Positions 24,530-31,090 of a stretch of DNA of 31,090 bases are shown here, piece by piece. A program made the translations under genes and the position numbers. Source of the DNA: Betaproteobacteria bacterium (GTDB lineage Bacteria; Pseudomonadota; Gammaproteobacteria; Burkholderiales; SG8-41); the NCBI GenBank assembly GCA_025353085.1, contig JANXRI010000289.1, positions 1-31,090 on the forward strand. Direction: 5' to 3'. Positions within the stretch are counted from its first letter, which is position 1. Every line of letters starts with the position of its first letter. Below the pieces are notes generated by a model. The model did not search any database. It was not told where the DNA came from and worked only from the letters and a program-made list of their open reading frames with translations.

Positions 24530-24603
24530 TAGGGTCGCTCAATAAATACTCAAAAATTTCGAATTATCTGCGGATCAAAATCGAGGGAAGAATTCGCAAA
24601 AAA

Positions 24604-25713
24604 TCAAATCCGCATCGGCATGACGACGTAGCGAAAGTCAACATCTTCACTGATGGTTATGAGCACGCTGCTGTTCGCGTCGCCGAACGAACAAGTCACT
24701 TTTTCACTCGATAAATTAGCGAGGACATCAAGCAGGTATGTGACATTGAATCCGATGTCCAGCGCTTCTCCCGAATAGGCAATTTCGATTTCCTCGAACG
24801 CTTCCTCTTGTTCTGTGTTGGTGCACGATATGCGCAATTGGCCGTCGGTCAGCGTCCAGCGCACGCCGCGAAATTTCTCGTTGGACAAGATTGCAACCCG
24901 CTGCAAAGCCTGCTGAAGAATACTCCGTTCGATCAAAAAATGCTTCTGATAACCAGTGGGAATCACACGCGTAAAATCCGGAAACTTGCCGTCGACGACC
25001 TTGCTCACGAGTTCAACATCCTGAATGCTGAATTTCACCTGGGTGGCTGCGAGTTCGATGCTGACATCATCATCGCTATCGCCGAGCAACTTGACCAGTT
25101 CCTGCACGGCCTTGCGCGGCAAGATGACTTCCAGCGGTTCAACCGTCTGCGAAAGCTTCATGCTCGCATAAGCGAGCCGGTGCCCGTCGGTAGCGACCAC
25201 CTTCAGCATGTCGCCATTCAGAACGAGCAGCATACCGTTCAGGTAATACCGGATGTCCTGCTGCGCCATCGCATACTGCACCAGCAGCAACAGCGACTTG
25301 AGCGCCTTTTGCGACAACTTTATTTTGGTTGCCGCCGCCGAGGCCTTCGGCAGTTTGGGGAAATCTTCGGCCGGCAGCGTCTGCAGCGTAAATCGGCTTT
25401 TACCGGACTTCACGAGCAGACGGTTGTTTTGCGCTTCAAGACCGATCTCCGCCTGCTCGGGAAGCGCGCGCAATATGTCCTGCAACTTACGCGCGGACGT
25501 AGTGACCGCATATTTATCGGCGCCTTTCTGCACGTTGGCGAAGTTCGTCGAAACCTGGATTTCCAGGTCCGTCGCCAACAGATGCAACCGGTCGTCGATT
25601 TGTTCAATCAAAACATTCGAGAGAATCGGCAGCGTGTGACGTTTTTCTACGATGCCAGTCACGGCCTGCAGCGGCTTTAACAAGTTGTCCCGCTTGGTCT
25701 GTACTAGTTTCAT
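24604..25713 (-). CDS. dnaN: DNA polymerase III beta subunit (sliding clamp)
   Basis: Ring-shaped processivity clamp for DNA polymerase III. 369 residues in three repeated clamp domains (about 1-120, 130-245 and 246-369). Characteristic stretches: MKLVQTKRDNLLKPLQAVTGIVEKRHTLPILSNVLIE, YYLNGMLLVLNGDMLKVVATDGHRLAYASM, VILPRKAVQELVKLL, and the C-terminal end YVVMPMRI, which forms part of the partner-binding pocket. The start ATG is at 25713; the only ribosome-site candidate (AGGA) is at the end of the DnaA-trio element, so the dnaN leader and the origin unwinding element overlap. It follows dnaA after 187 bp and precedes gyrB. Confidence 0.98.
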   Translation of the reverse strand: MKLVQTKRDNLLKPLQAVTGIVEKRHTLPILSNVLIEQIDDRLHLLATDLEIQVSTNFANVQKGADKYAVTTSARKLQDILRALPEQAEIGLEAQNNRLLVKSGKSRFTLQTLPAEDFPKLPKASAAATKIKLSQKALKSLLLLVQYAMAQQDIRYYLNGMLLVLNGDMLKVVATDGHRLAYASMKLSQTVEPLEVILPRKAVQELVKLLGDSDDDVSIELAATQVKFSIQDVELVSKVVDGKFPDFTRVIPTGYQKHFLIERSILQQALQRVAILSNEKFRGVRWTLTDGQLRISCTNTEQEEAFEEIEIAYSGEALDIGFNVTYLLDVLANLSSEKVTCSFGDANSSVLITISEDVDFRYVVMPMRI

Positions 25714-25726
25714 AGTTTATATATCC

Positions 25727-25741
25727 TAGTAGTAGTAATAG
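25727..25741 (+). promoter_or_regulatory. DnaA-trio unwinding element
   Basis: TAG-TAG-TAG-TAA-TAG on the plus strand, i.e. five successive trinucleotides matching the 3'-(G/A)AT-5' DnaA-trio pattern when read 3' to 5' away from the DnaA box at 25755-25763. The spacer to that box is 13 bases (GAGTCGCATTTTT). The AT-rich DNA lies on the far side, next to the dnaN start. Confidence 0.65.
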
Positions 25742-25754
25742 GAGTCGCATTTTT

Positions 25755-25763
25755 TGTGGATAA
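25755..25763 (-). promoter_or_regulatory. DnaA box, perfect consensus
   Basis: TGTGGATAA on the plus strand, TTATCCACA on the minus strand: a perfect 9-mer, oriented toward the trinucleotide run that lies 13 bases away. Confidence 0.8.
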
Positions 25764-25829
25764 GTATCAATTCATAAGGTGGCGGCGACTCTTCAGGCAT
25801 TTCCTAAATCGATAAAGCACGTGTTAGCG

Positions 25830-25838
25830 TGTGGATAG
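25830..25838 (-). promoter_or_regulatory. DnaA box, one mismatch
   Basis: TGTGGATAG on the plus strand, CTATCCACA on the minus strand: one mismatch from TTATCCACA at the first base, same orientation as the box at 25755-25763. Confidence 0.6.
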
Positions 25839-25875
25839 TTTGTTAATGAAATCCGCAAAGTTGCCGATCACCTTC

Positions 25876-25884
25876 TTATGCACA
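25876..25884 (+). promoter_or_regulatory. DnaA box (TTATGCACA)
   Basis: TTATGCACA fits the relaxed consensus TTATNCACA exactly. It lies 16 bases downstream of the dnaA stop codon and is in opposite orientation to the other two boxes. Confidence 0.65.
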
Positions 25885-25900
25885 AGTTGACATCAGGTTG

Positions 25901-27223
25901 TTAGCCACGGAGAACCTTGAGCAGCGAATCGAAATCGCGGGTGATTTCGTGGCTGGTAGTTTTTAACGCGGCGATTTTGCGGCACGCGTGCAGAACCGTT
26001 GTGTGATCGCGGCCACCAAAAGCCTCGCCGATATCAGGCAGGCTCAAGTGAGTGAGTTCCTTGGCTAATGCCATTGCGACCTGACGCGGGCGCGCGATGT
26101 TGCGGCTGCGCTTCTTCGAATACATCTCCGATACTTTGATTTTATAATAGTCGGCCACGGTTTTTTGAATGTTGTCGATTGAGATCTGACGACTTTGCAG
26201 GGCTAGCAGGTCTTTCAGCGCATCGCGGCACAGATCGACTGAGATCTGCTGGCCGGAAAACCGGGAATAGGCAAGAATGCGTTTGAGCGCGCCTTCGAGT
26301 TCACGAATGTTCGACTGGCTATGCGTGGCAATAAAGAACGCAACTGTTTCGTCGAGCGCCACGTTTTCGGCTTCGGCCTTTTTGAGCAGAATGGCGACCC
26401 GCATCTCGAGTTCCGGCGGTTCTACCGCGACGGTCAGTCCCCAGGCGAAGCGGGATATCAGGCGATTTTCCATGCCGGGAATTTCGCGCGGGTAAGTGTC
26501 GCAGGTGATCACCACCTGTTTGCGCGATTCAATGAGCGCGTTGAACGCGTAGAAAAATTCTTCCTGTGTCCGGCTTTTGCCGCTGAAAAACTGAATGTCG
26601 TCGATCAACAGCAGGTCGAGCGAGTGGTAATAGCGCTTGAAATCATCGAAGGACTTGTGTTGATACGCGCGCACCACGTCGGACACATATTGTTCGGCAT
26701 GGATATACCGAATGCGGCTCTGCGGATTACGCTGCAACAACAAATTGCCGATTGCGTGGATCAGGTGAGTCTTACCCAGGCCAACGCCGCCATAGACGAA
26801 CAATGGGTTATAGGCTTCGCCGGTGCGTTCAGCGACCTGGATGGCCGCCGCGCGCGCCAGTTCATTGGCTTTACCGGTAACAAACGTCCCGAAATTGAAA
26901 TCTGGATTCAGGCGCGAAATATCGCGCGTGCTGGGCTTGGTGGCGCCGGCTACTGGCACCAGCGCTTTGGGCGCTGCCGCGGCATCTTTTTCGGCCAGGA
27001 CCAGGATCACCGCGACCTCATTGCCGAAGCGCTCGGTGGCCAGACGCTCGATTTCGGCCAGAAACCGATCGCGGATCCATTGCAGCACGAAGCGGTTGGG
27101 TGCGGTCAGCGTGAGCAGATTTTCGGCAGCTTGAAACTTGAGCGGTTTAATCCAAGTCTTGAATTGCTGAGGCGGCAGCTGTTGTTCAAAATGGGCGAGA
27201 CAAGAGCGCCAGAAGCTATTCAT
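25901..27223 (-). CDS. dnaA: Chromosomal replication initiator DnaA
   Basis: Binds DnaA boxes and opens the origin. From the ATG at 27223 it has 440 residues beginning MNSFWRSCLAHFEQQLPPQQ, which aligns with E. coli domain I; a TTG reading 17 codons longer is rejected. Domain I spans about 1-80, followed by a short linker (80-105). The AAA+ domain III has Walker A GGVGLGKTHL (145-154), Walker B LLLIDDIQFFSGK, and the sensor segment ENRLISRFAWGL. Domain IV carries the DnaA signature GGRDHTTVLHACRKI (403-417). On the minus strand a TATAAC (27247-27242) could be its -10 box, and a perfect DnaA box about 60-70 bases farther upstream would suit autoregulation. The linker is short compared with enteric DnaA. 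Confidence 0.98.
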   Translation of the reverse strand: MNSFWRSCLAHFEQQLPPQQFKTWIKPLKFQAAENLLTLTAPNRFVLQWIRDRFLAEIERLATERFGNEVAVILVLAEKDAAAAPKALVPVAGATKPSTRDISRLNPDFNFGTFVTGKANELARAAAIQVAERTGEAYNPLFVYGGVGLGKTHLIHAIGNLLLQRNPQSRIRYIHAEQYVSDVVRAYQHKSFDDFKRYYHSLDLLLIDDIQFFSGKSRTQEEFFYAFNALIESRKQVVITCDTYPREIPGMENRLISRFAWGLTVAVEPPELEMRVAILLKKAEAENVALDETVAFFIATHSQSNIRELEGALKRILAYSRFSGQQISVDLCRDALKDLLALQSRQISIDNIQKTVADYYKIKVSEMYSKKRSRNIARPRQVAMALAKELTHLSLPDIGEAFGGRDHTTVLHACRKIAALKTTSHEITRDFDSLLKVLRG

Positions 27224-27302
27224 TGTGAGGCAGACAAGGTTGTTATAGTCGGACGGAAACGGGGCGGCGGGCAATGGACGAGTTTAGCGTTTTTGACTGG
27301 AG

Positions 27303-27311
27303 TTATCCACA
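27303..27311 (+). promoter_or_regulatory. DnaA box upstream of dnaA, perfect consensus
   Basis: TTATCCACA in the 191-bp gap between dnaA and rpmH. It is the only box I find in that gap. It could be part of a second origin block or an autoregulatory site for dnaA. Confidence 0.75.
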
Positions 27312-27352
27312 ACCGGCAACAAGCGGCCACACCTCTGCGGTGCAGAATCGGA

Positions 27353-27382
27353 TTGACAGAAGCGGTCGCTAACGGTTGTAAT
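27353..27382 (+). promoter_or_regulatory. Candidate sigma70 promoter for rpmH-rnpA
   Basis: Perfect -35 TTGACA (27353-27358), 18-base spacer, -10 TGTAAT (27377-27382, 5/6 match to TATAAT). Transcription would start near 27389, about 26 bases before the rpmH ATG. This is the clearest promoter in the window and suits the very high expression of L34. Confidence 0.65.
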
Positions 27383-27414
27383 GGCGGGCTTTTCACACGA
27401 GCTCAGGCAAGATC

Positions 27415-27549
27415 ATGAAACGGACCTATCAACCGTCGACCACCCGCCGCAAGCGCACTCACGGATTCCGGGTGCGCATGAAAACGCGCGGCGGCCGCGC
27501 CGTATTGCGTACGCGTCGCGCGAAAGGGCGCGCGCGCCTCGGCGTTTGA
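27415..27549 (+). CDS. rpmH: 50S ribosomal protein L34
   Basis: A 44-residue, strongly basic protein: begins MKRTYQPSTTRRKRTHGFRV and ends RRAKGRARLGV. This is the full L34 family sequence and length. It is a structural component of the large ribosomal subunit. It lies next to dnaA in opposite orientation, as in most bacteria, and its TGA overlaps a TTG that may start rnpA. An AGG lies 9 bases upstream of the ATG. Confidence 0.98.
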   Translation: MKRTYQPSTTRRKRTHGFRVRMKTRGGRAVLRTRRAKGRARLGV

Positions 27550-27938
27550 GGCGCGCAGTCAGCCACAATTCCTTTTCCAAAGTTAGGCGGCTGGTGGGGC
27601 AGAATGCATTTGCCCCGGTGTTCGCCTACAAGTGTTCGGTGGCGGGCAAGTTTTTTCATGTCTATGCCAAACCCAGTTTCCTTACGGAGTCGCGGCTCGG
27701 CATTACAGTCAATAAACGTTACGTGCCGCACGCAGTCGCGCGCAATCTCTGCAAACGCCTCGCGCGTGAAACGTTTCGCATTAATCGCGCTGAATTCACC
27801 GGTGTTGATCTCGTCGTGCGCGCCCGTAGTGCGGTGTTAGCGGCTTCATCGGCGCAGGCGCGAACCGAAATCCTTGCCCTGATGCGGCACGCTTGGCAGT
27901 TGTGTTCGACCGGCGCCGCGGCTGCGCAAAATTGCTAA
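27546..27938 (+). CDS. rnpA: Ribonuclease P protein component
   Basis: Protein subunit that helps the RNase P RNA mature tRNA 5' ends. The frame encodes FSKVRRLVGQNAFAPVFAYKCSVAGKFFHVYAKP, then SRLGITVNKRYVPHAVARNLCKRLARETFR (the RNR-type basic signature region, here with RNLCKR) and GVDLVVRARSAV. The start is uncertain. No ATG lies in a sensible place: the frame is open back through rpmH to 27381. I chose the TTG at 27546 because it overlaps the rpmH stop (TTGA) and gives 130 residues, normal for the family. GTG 27594 would cut into the conserved N-terminus. The C-terminus extends a little past the usual end. Confidence 0.85.
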   Translation: MRRAVSHNSFSKVRRLVGQNAFAPVFAYKCSVAGKFFHVYAKPSFLTESRLGITVNKRYVPHAVARNLCKRLARETFRINRAEFTGVDLVVRARSAVLAASSAQARTEILALMRHAWQLCSTGAAAAQNC

Positions 27939-27963
27939 CGCGATTTCACCCCTTGGTTAACTC

Positions 27964-29613
27964 ATGGATACCCAGCGACTAATCCTTTTCATGCTGTTTA
28001 CGTTCTCGACGTTTTTTCTGCTCGACGCGTGGCAGAAGGACTCGCGTCCGCCGGCGACGGTTCCGGCTGCAGCAGTGCCGGCGGGTACGCCATCGGCGTC
28101 ACCGGTTCCATCGGCGAGCCAACCATTAGCGACATCGCCTTCCGCAACCGCGCCTGTTGTCAGCGGTGAGTTACAAAAAGGCCAGCAGGTCCGGGTGCAA
28201 ACGGACACGTTCATCGCCGTAATCGATACGGCAGGCGGGGATTTGCGCCATCTGGAATTGCTCGGGCAGCGCGATACGCTCGACAAGAAAAAGAATTTCG
28301 CCTTGTTGGAATTTCAACCGGAGCGCACTTATATCGCTCAGTCTGGTTTGATTGGCAACGACCTGCCGAACCATCGTACCGTCTATACGGCGAGCGAACG
28401 TGAGGTGAAACTCCCCGACGGCACGAACACTATTGCAGTGCGCCTGTCAGCAGTGACGGCGAGCGGCGTTAACGTGACCAAGATCTACGGCTTTCATCGC
28501 AATAGTTATGTGATTGACGTCAGTTACGAAATCGACAACAAGAGCGCGGCGCCCATCCACGCCGACAGTTATTTTCAGCTCGTGCGCGACGGTAAGCCGC
28601 CAGTGGGCGATTCGGCGATGCTACCTACGTATACGGGCATCGCGGTGTATACCGACAAGGAAAAATTCCAGAAGGTCGCGTTCACCGACGTCGACAAAGG
28701 AAAGGTCAGCTACCCGAAGAAAAGCAACGACGGCTGGATCGCGATGCTCCAGCATTATTTTTTAAGTGCCTGGCTGCCGCCGAATAACGTTCCGCGCGAG
28801 TTTTACACCCGGCACCTCGACAACGGCCTTTACTCGGCTGGCGTTATCTTGCCCGTCGGCAACGTCGATGCGGGCGCCAGCGCCAAAATTACCGTGCCGC
28901 TTTATGCGGGACCGCAAGAAGGGGAGAACCTCGCCAATCTTGCGCCGGGGCTCGACCTTACGATCGACTACGGCTGGCTGACGATCATCGCCAAACCGTT
29001 GTTTTGGTATTTGCAGTGGTTGCATCAATGGGTCAGCAATTGGGGCCTTGCGATCATTATTTTGACAGTCACCTTGAAAGCCGTATTTTATCCACTGTCG
29101 GCCGCGAGCTATCGTTCGATGGCACGGATGCGGGTGCTCGCGCCGCGGCTGCAAAAGCTCAAGGATCAGTATGGCAGCGACCGTCAGCGCATGAATCAGG
29201 CGATGATGGAACTGTATAAAACAGAGAAAATCAATCCGCTTGGCGGATGTTTGCCCGTTGTAGTACAAATACCTGTTTTTATTGCCCTTTATTGGGTTTT
29301 GCTGGCTAGTGTGGAGTTACGGCATGCGCCGTTTATATTGTGGATAGACGATTTATCAGTCGCCGATCCTTATTTCGTGTTGCCGATCTTGATGGGGGCG
29401 ACCATGATTTTTCAGACTTATCTCAATCCCGTACCCCCGGATCCGGTGCAAGCTAAGATAATGAAAATCATGCCGATCGCTTTCAGCGTGATGTTCTTTT
29501 TCTTCCCCGCGGGGCTAGTGTTGTACTGGCTTGTGAACAATATCCTATCGATCGCACAACAATGGCAAATCACGCATGCCATGGAGCACGCCACCCCGGC
29601 GCATGGCAAATGA
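27964..29613 (+). CDS. yidC: Membrane protein insertase YidC
   Basis: Inserts and folds inner-membrane proteins, alone or with SecYEG. 549 residues, the Gram-negative form. An N-terminal membrane anchor (about 4-22, LILFMLFTFSTFFLLDAW) is followed by a Pro/Ala/Ser-rich linker (30-65). A large periplasmic beta domain spans about 70-340. The conserved C-terminal insertase core starts at about 348 with WLTIIAKPLFWYLQWLHQWVSNWGLAIIILTV, then KAVFYPLSAASYRSMARM with the conserved Arg in the membrane groove. YKTEKINPLGGCLPVVVQIPVFIALYWVLL precedes the final helices. It starts 25 bp after rnpA, with no yidD between, and overlaps mnmE by 11 bp. Confidence 0.97.
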   Translation: MDTQRLILFMLFTFSTFFLLDAWQKDSRPPATVPAAAVPAGTPSASPVPSASQPLATSPSATAPVVSGELQKGQQVRVQTDTFIAVIDTAGGDLRHLELLGQRDTLDKKKNFALLEFQPERTYIAQSGLIGNDLPNHRTVYTASEREVKLPDGTNTIAVRLSAVTASGVNVTKIYGFHRNSYVIDVSYEIDNKSAAPIHADSYFQLVRDGKPPVGDSAMLPTYTGIAVYTDKEKFQKVAFTDVDKGKVSYPKKSNDGWIAMLQHYFLSAWLPPNNVPREFYTRHLDNGLYSAGVILPVGNVDAGASAKITVPLYAGPQEGENLANLAPGLDLTIDYGWLTIIAKPLFWYLQWLHQWVSNWGLAIIILTVTLKAVFYPLSAASYRSMARMRVLAPRLQKLKDQYGSDRQRMNQAMMELYKTEKINPLGGCLPVVVQIPVFIALYWVLLASVELRHAPFILWIDDLSVADPYFVLPILMGATMIFQTYLNPVPPDPVQAKIMKIMPIAFSVMFFFFPAGLVLYWLVNNILSIAQQWQITHAMEHATPAHGK

Positions 29614-30940
29614 GGCCGTAGCTGCGATTGCCACGCCGCCGGGTCGTGGCGGCATTGGCGTCGTGCGGGTGTCAGGCCCGCACCTGAAAGCCATGTTGGC
29701 GAGCTTGATTGCTAGAGAGACGATTCCGCGCCAAGCCACGCGCGCCGACTTTCTCGACGCTGACGGCGCTGTCATTGATCAGGGCTTGGCGCTCTATTTC
29801 CCCGCGCCACATTCTTATACGGGCGAAGACGTTATCGAGCTGCACGGGCACGGCGGCCCGGTCGTCCTGGCTTTACTGTTGCAGCGTTGCCTTGATCTCG
29901 GCGCGCGGGTTGCTGAGCCGGGCGAATTCACGAAGCGGGCTTTTCTCAACGACAAGCTTGACTTGGCACAGGCAGAAAGTGTGGCCGATCTCATTGACGC
30001 GTCGACTGCGGAAGCAGCGCGCTCGGCGGTGCGTTCCCTGCACGGCGAGTTCTCGCGGCGAATCGGCGATATGGTGCAAGCGCTTACCGAATTGCGCGTA
30101 TTTATCGAGGCAACTCTGGATTTCCCGGAGGAAGATATCGATCTACTCGCTCGCGGTAACGTGCACGAAAAGCTCGAATCGGTTCGGCGGCGACTGGCCG
30201 ACATCATCGGGCTGTCACAGCGAGGTCAGTTATTGCGTGAGGGTATACACGTGGTGCTGGCCGGCCTCCCCAACGTCGGTAAATCGAGTTTGCTGAATGC
30301 GCTTGCGGGCGCCGAGCGCGCAATCGTGACAGATGTCCCGGGTACGACTCGCGACGCGATTCGCGAAACGATAAGTGTCGAGGGCGTGCCGTTGCACCTC
30401 GTTGACACCGCCGGTTTGCGCGAACCGCACGATGCGGTCGAAAAAATAGGCATCGGGAAAACATGGGAGTCGATCGCGACGGCCGACTTGGTTGTGTGGG
30501 TGAGCGATCTGTCCCGGCCTGAGACCCGCTTAGTGGATGCGGCACTCACTGCCTCCTCCCAGACCGCCCCCTGTCTGCACGTGCTGAATAAAGTCGACTT
30601 AGTTGGTGTAGGGCCGTACAGGTCAACGCAGTACGGTCGCAATGAGGTTGCGGTGTCCGTAAAATCAGGACTAGGGATCGAACTACTCCAAACGGCGATA
30701 CTTGAGGCCATCGGCTGGCGCGCGGGTGGGGAGGGGGTCTTCATGGCGCGCGAGCGACATCTGCAGGCGCTTTATATCGCTAAAGCTCATCTTGACGAGG
30801 CAGCTGCCAAGTTTATACACGTCGAACTATTGGCGGAGGAGCTGAAGCTTGCGCAAGAGGCGCTCGGCAGCATCACCGGGCATGTCTCAGCCGACGATCT
30901 CTTGGGGAAGATTTTTTCACAGTTTTGCATTGGTAAGTGA
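29603..30940 (+). CDS. mnmE: tRNA modification GTPase MnmE (TrmE)
   Basis: Works with MnmG to make the 5-aminomethyl-type modification of wobble uridine 34 in tRNAs. From the ATG at 29603 it has 445 residues. The N-terminal folate-binding domain (1-118) starts with AAIATPPGRGGIGVVRVSG and has YTGEDVIELHGHGG and the AEPGEFTKRAFLNDKLDLAQAE segment. The helical domain holds an inserted G domain with G1 GLPNVGKSSLLN (from 221), G2 GTTRD, G3 DTAGL and G4 NKVD. The C-terminus ends FCIGK with the essential cysteine. Its start lies inside the end of yidC, so translation is probably coupled. It is followed by two parS-like sites and then a probable mnmG. Confidence 0.97.
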   Translation: MANEAVAAIATPPGRGGIGVVRVSGPHLKAMLASLIARETIPRQATRADFLDADGAVIDQGLALYFPAPHSYTGEDVIELHGHGGPVVLALLLQRCLDLGARVAEPGEFTKRAFLNDKLDLAQAESVADLIDASTAEAARSAVRSLHGEFSRRIGDMVQALTELRVFIEATLDFPEEDIDLLARGNVHEKLESVRRRLADIIGLSQRGQLLREGIHVVLAGLPNVGKSSLLNALAGAERAIVTDVPGTTRDAIRETISVEGVPLHLVDTAGLREPHDAVEKIGIGKTWESIATADLVVWVSDLSRPETRLVDAALTASSQTAPCLHVLNKVDLVGVGPYRSTQYGRNEVAVSVKSGLGIELLQTAILEAIGWRAGGEGVFMARERHLQALYIAKAHLDEAAAKFIHVELLAEELKLAQEALGSITGHVSADDLLGKIFSQFCIGK

Positions 30941-30948
30941 GTCAAGCT

Positions 30949-30966
30949 ACGTTTCACGTGAAACGT
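30949..30966. other. parS-like centromere site 1
   Basis: The 14-base core GTTTCACGTGAAAC (30951-30964) matches the ParB-binding parS consensus exactly, and the palindrome extends to 18 bp as ACGTTTCACGTGAAACGT. It begins 8 bases after the mnmE stop. ParB loads at such sites to segregate newly replicated origins; they typically cluster within a few kilobases to tens of kilobases of oriC, as here. Confidence 0.85.
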
Positions 30967-30999
30967 TCTATGTTTCGGCCGCTGGGATATAGCGCCCGT

Positions 31000-31013
31000 G
31001 TTCCACGTGAAAC
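31000..31013. other. parS-like centromere site 2
   Basis: GTTCCACGTGAAAC differs from site 1 by a single base (C for T at position 4), leaving one half-site in the GTTCCAC form also used by some proteobacterial parS sequences. It lies 35 bases after the core of site 1, in the same gap before the probable mnmG. Confidence 0.75.
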
Positions 31014-31082
31014 TGGCCGTTTAGCTTCGGCCGATCAATATATTCCGGTATCATGGCTGCCCATCGTTTAACCTGCGCGGTT

Positions 31083-31090
31083 ATGCACTT
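31083..31090 (+). CDS. mnmG: Probable start of mnmG (gidA), cut by window edge
   Basis: Only ATG CAC TT is visible, encoding Met-His-(Phe or Leu). Many betaproteobacterial MnmG proteins begin with a similar short Met-X-Phe-Pro leader, and mnmG is the usual next gene after mnmE near the origin. The 142 bp between mnmE and this ATG hold the two parS-like sites and a weak -10-like TATCAT (31049-31054). The call rests on position and two codons, so it is tentative. Confidence 0.4.

Larger units (their letters stand above)
25714..25900. other. Probable chromosomal origin core (oriC) between dnaA and dnaN
   Basis: This 187-bp gap contains three DnaA boxes (25755-25763, 25830-25838, 25876-25884). 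Toward dnaN it has a run of TAG-type trinucleotides and a short AT-rich stretch (TTTATATAT, 25716-25724). Box, spacer, trinucleotides and AT-rich DNA occur in the same order and strand sense as the unwinding module described for the Bacillus subtilis dnaA-dnaN interval. Gene polarity also fits, with neighbours on both sides pointing away. A second candidate region, upstream of dnaA, holds one box. I cannot compute cumulative GC skew for the whole chromosome, so the location is inferred. Confidence 0.7.

Noticed and set aside
24808..25680. 290-codon plus-strand open frame opposite dnaN
   Set aside because: Shadow of dnaN; no ribosome site or domain, and dnaN is unmistakable.
25818..25823. CACGTG core between dnaA and dnaN as a further parS site
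   Set aside because: Flanks read AAAG and TTAG, not GTTT and AAAC; the palindrome is only the 6-base core, far from the parS consensus.
26321..27418. 365-codon plus-strand open frame opposite dnaA
   Set aside because: Antisense to a certain dnaA in full register; the product has no recognisable domain and is explained by GC-rich codon use leaving the opposite strand open.
27381..27545. ATG at 27381 as the rnpA start
   Set aside because: It would translate the whole of rpmH in another frame and add about 55 residues with no RnpA similarity; it also overlaps the rpmH -10 box.
31015..31032. GGCCG/CGGCC hairpin as a terminator of mnmE
   Set aside because: Only a 5-bp stem with an 8-base loop and no T tract; too weak to call.
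1..31090. CRISPR array, insertion sequence, prophage, tRNA or rRNA gene, or an unfamiliar defence or biosynthetic system
   Set aside because: No regularly spaced repeats, transposase or integrase motifs, cloverleaf-like sequence or unexplained gene cluster seen; nearly every long gap is under 300 bp and accounted for.

Overview
This window is the replication-origin region of a bacterial chromosome, almost certainly from a betaproteobacterium. The evidence is gene order and protein sequence. On one side of dnaA the order is rpmH-rnpA-yidC-mnmE; on the other it is dnaN-gyrB with no recF. There is also a def-fmt-htpX-rsmB-DUF4390-ntrY-ntrX run, a divergent LysM-dprA-topB run, and a tkt-gap-pgk-pyk-fba cluster. 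DNA is GC-rich, with AT-rich islands only between dnaN and dnaA and between def and the LysM gene. I cannot name a genus.

Layout, left to right. (1) 1-1855, minus strand: tctB and tctA, membrane subunits of a tripartite tricarboxylate transporter; tctA runs off the left edge. (2) 2012-9080, minus: central carbon cluster transcribed tkt, gap, pgk, pyk, fba. Its aldolase is the class I Schiff-base type. (3) 9188-16958, minus: a housekeeping chain of def, fmt, htpX, rsmB, a DUF4390 secreted protein, an NtrY-like membrane histidine kinase and an NtrX-like regulator whose AAA+ domain has lost its ATPase motifs. (4) 17069-22100, plus: LysM protein, dprA and topB, which run head-on to the leftward replication fork. 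(5) 22112-27223, minus: gyrB, dnaN, dnaA. (6) 27415-31090, plus: rpmH, rnpA, yidC, mnmE, then two parS-like sites and the first codons of a probable mnmG at the right edge.

The origin itself is the best-resolved noncoding element. The dnaA-dnaN gap holds three DnaA boxes, followed toward dnaN by a run of TAG-type trinucleotides matching the DnaA-trio unwinding element and then a short AT-rich stretch touching the dnaN start codon. One more perfect DnaA box lies on the other side of dnaA. From this point dnaA/dnaN/gyrB and rpmH/rnpA/yidC/mnmE both point away from the origin, in the direction of the forks.

I found no CRISPR array, insertion sequence, prophage, tRNA or rRNA gene, and nothing that looks like an undescribed multi-gene system. 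The points worth a second look are the origin architecture, the parS pair, the degenerate NtrX, the class I aldolase in the glycolytic cluster, an inverted heptamer array between pgk and pyk, and the absence of yidD and smg from places where relatives usually have them.
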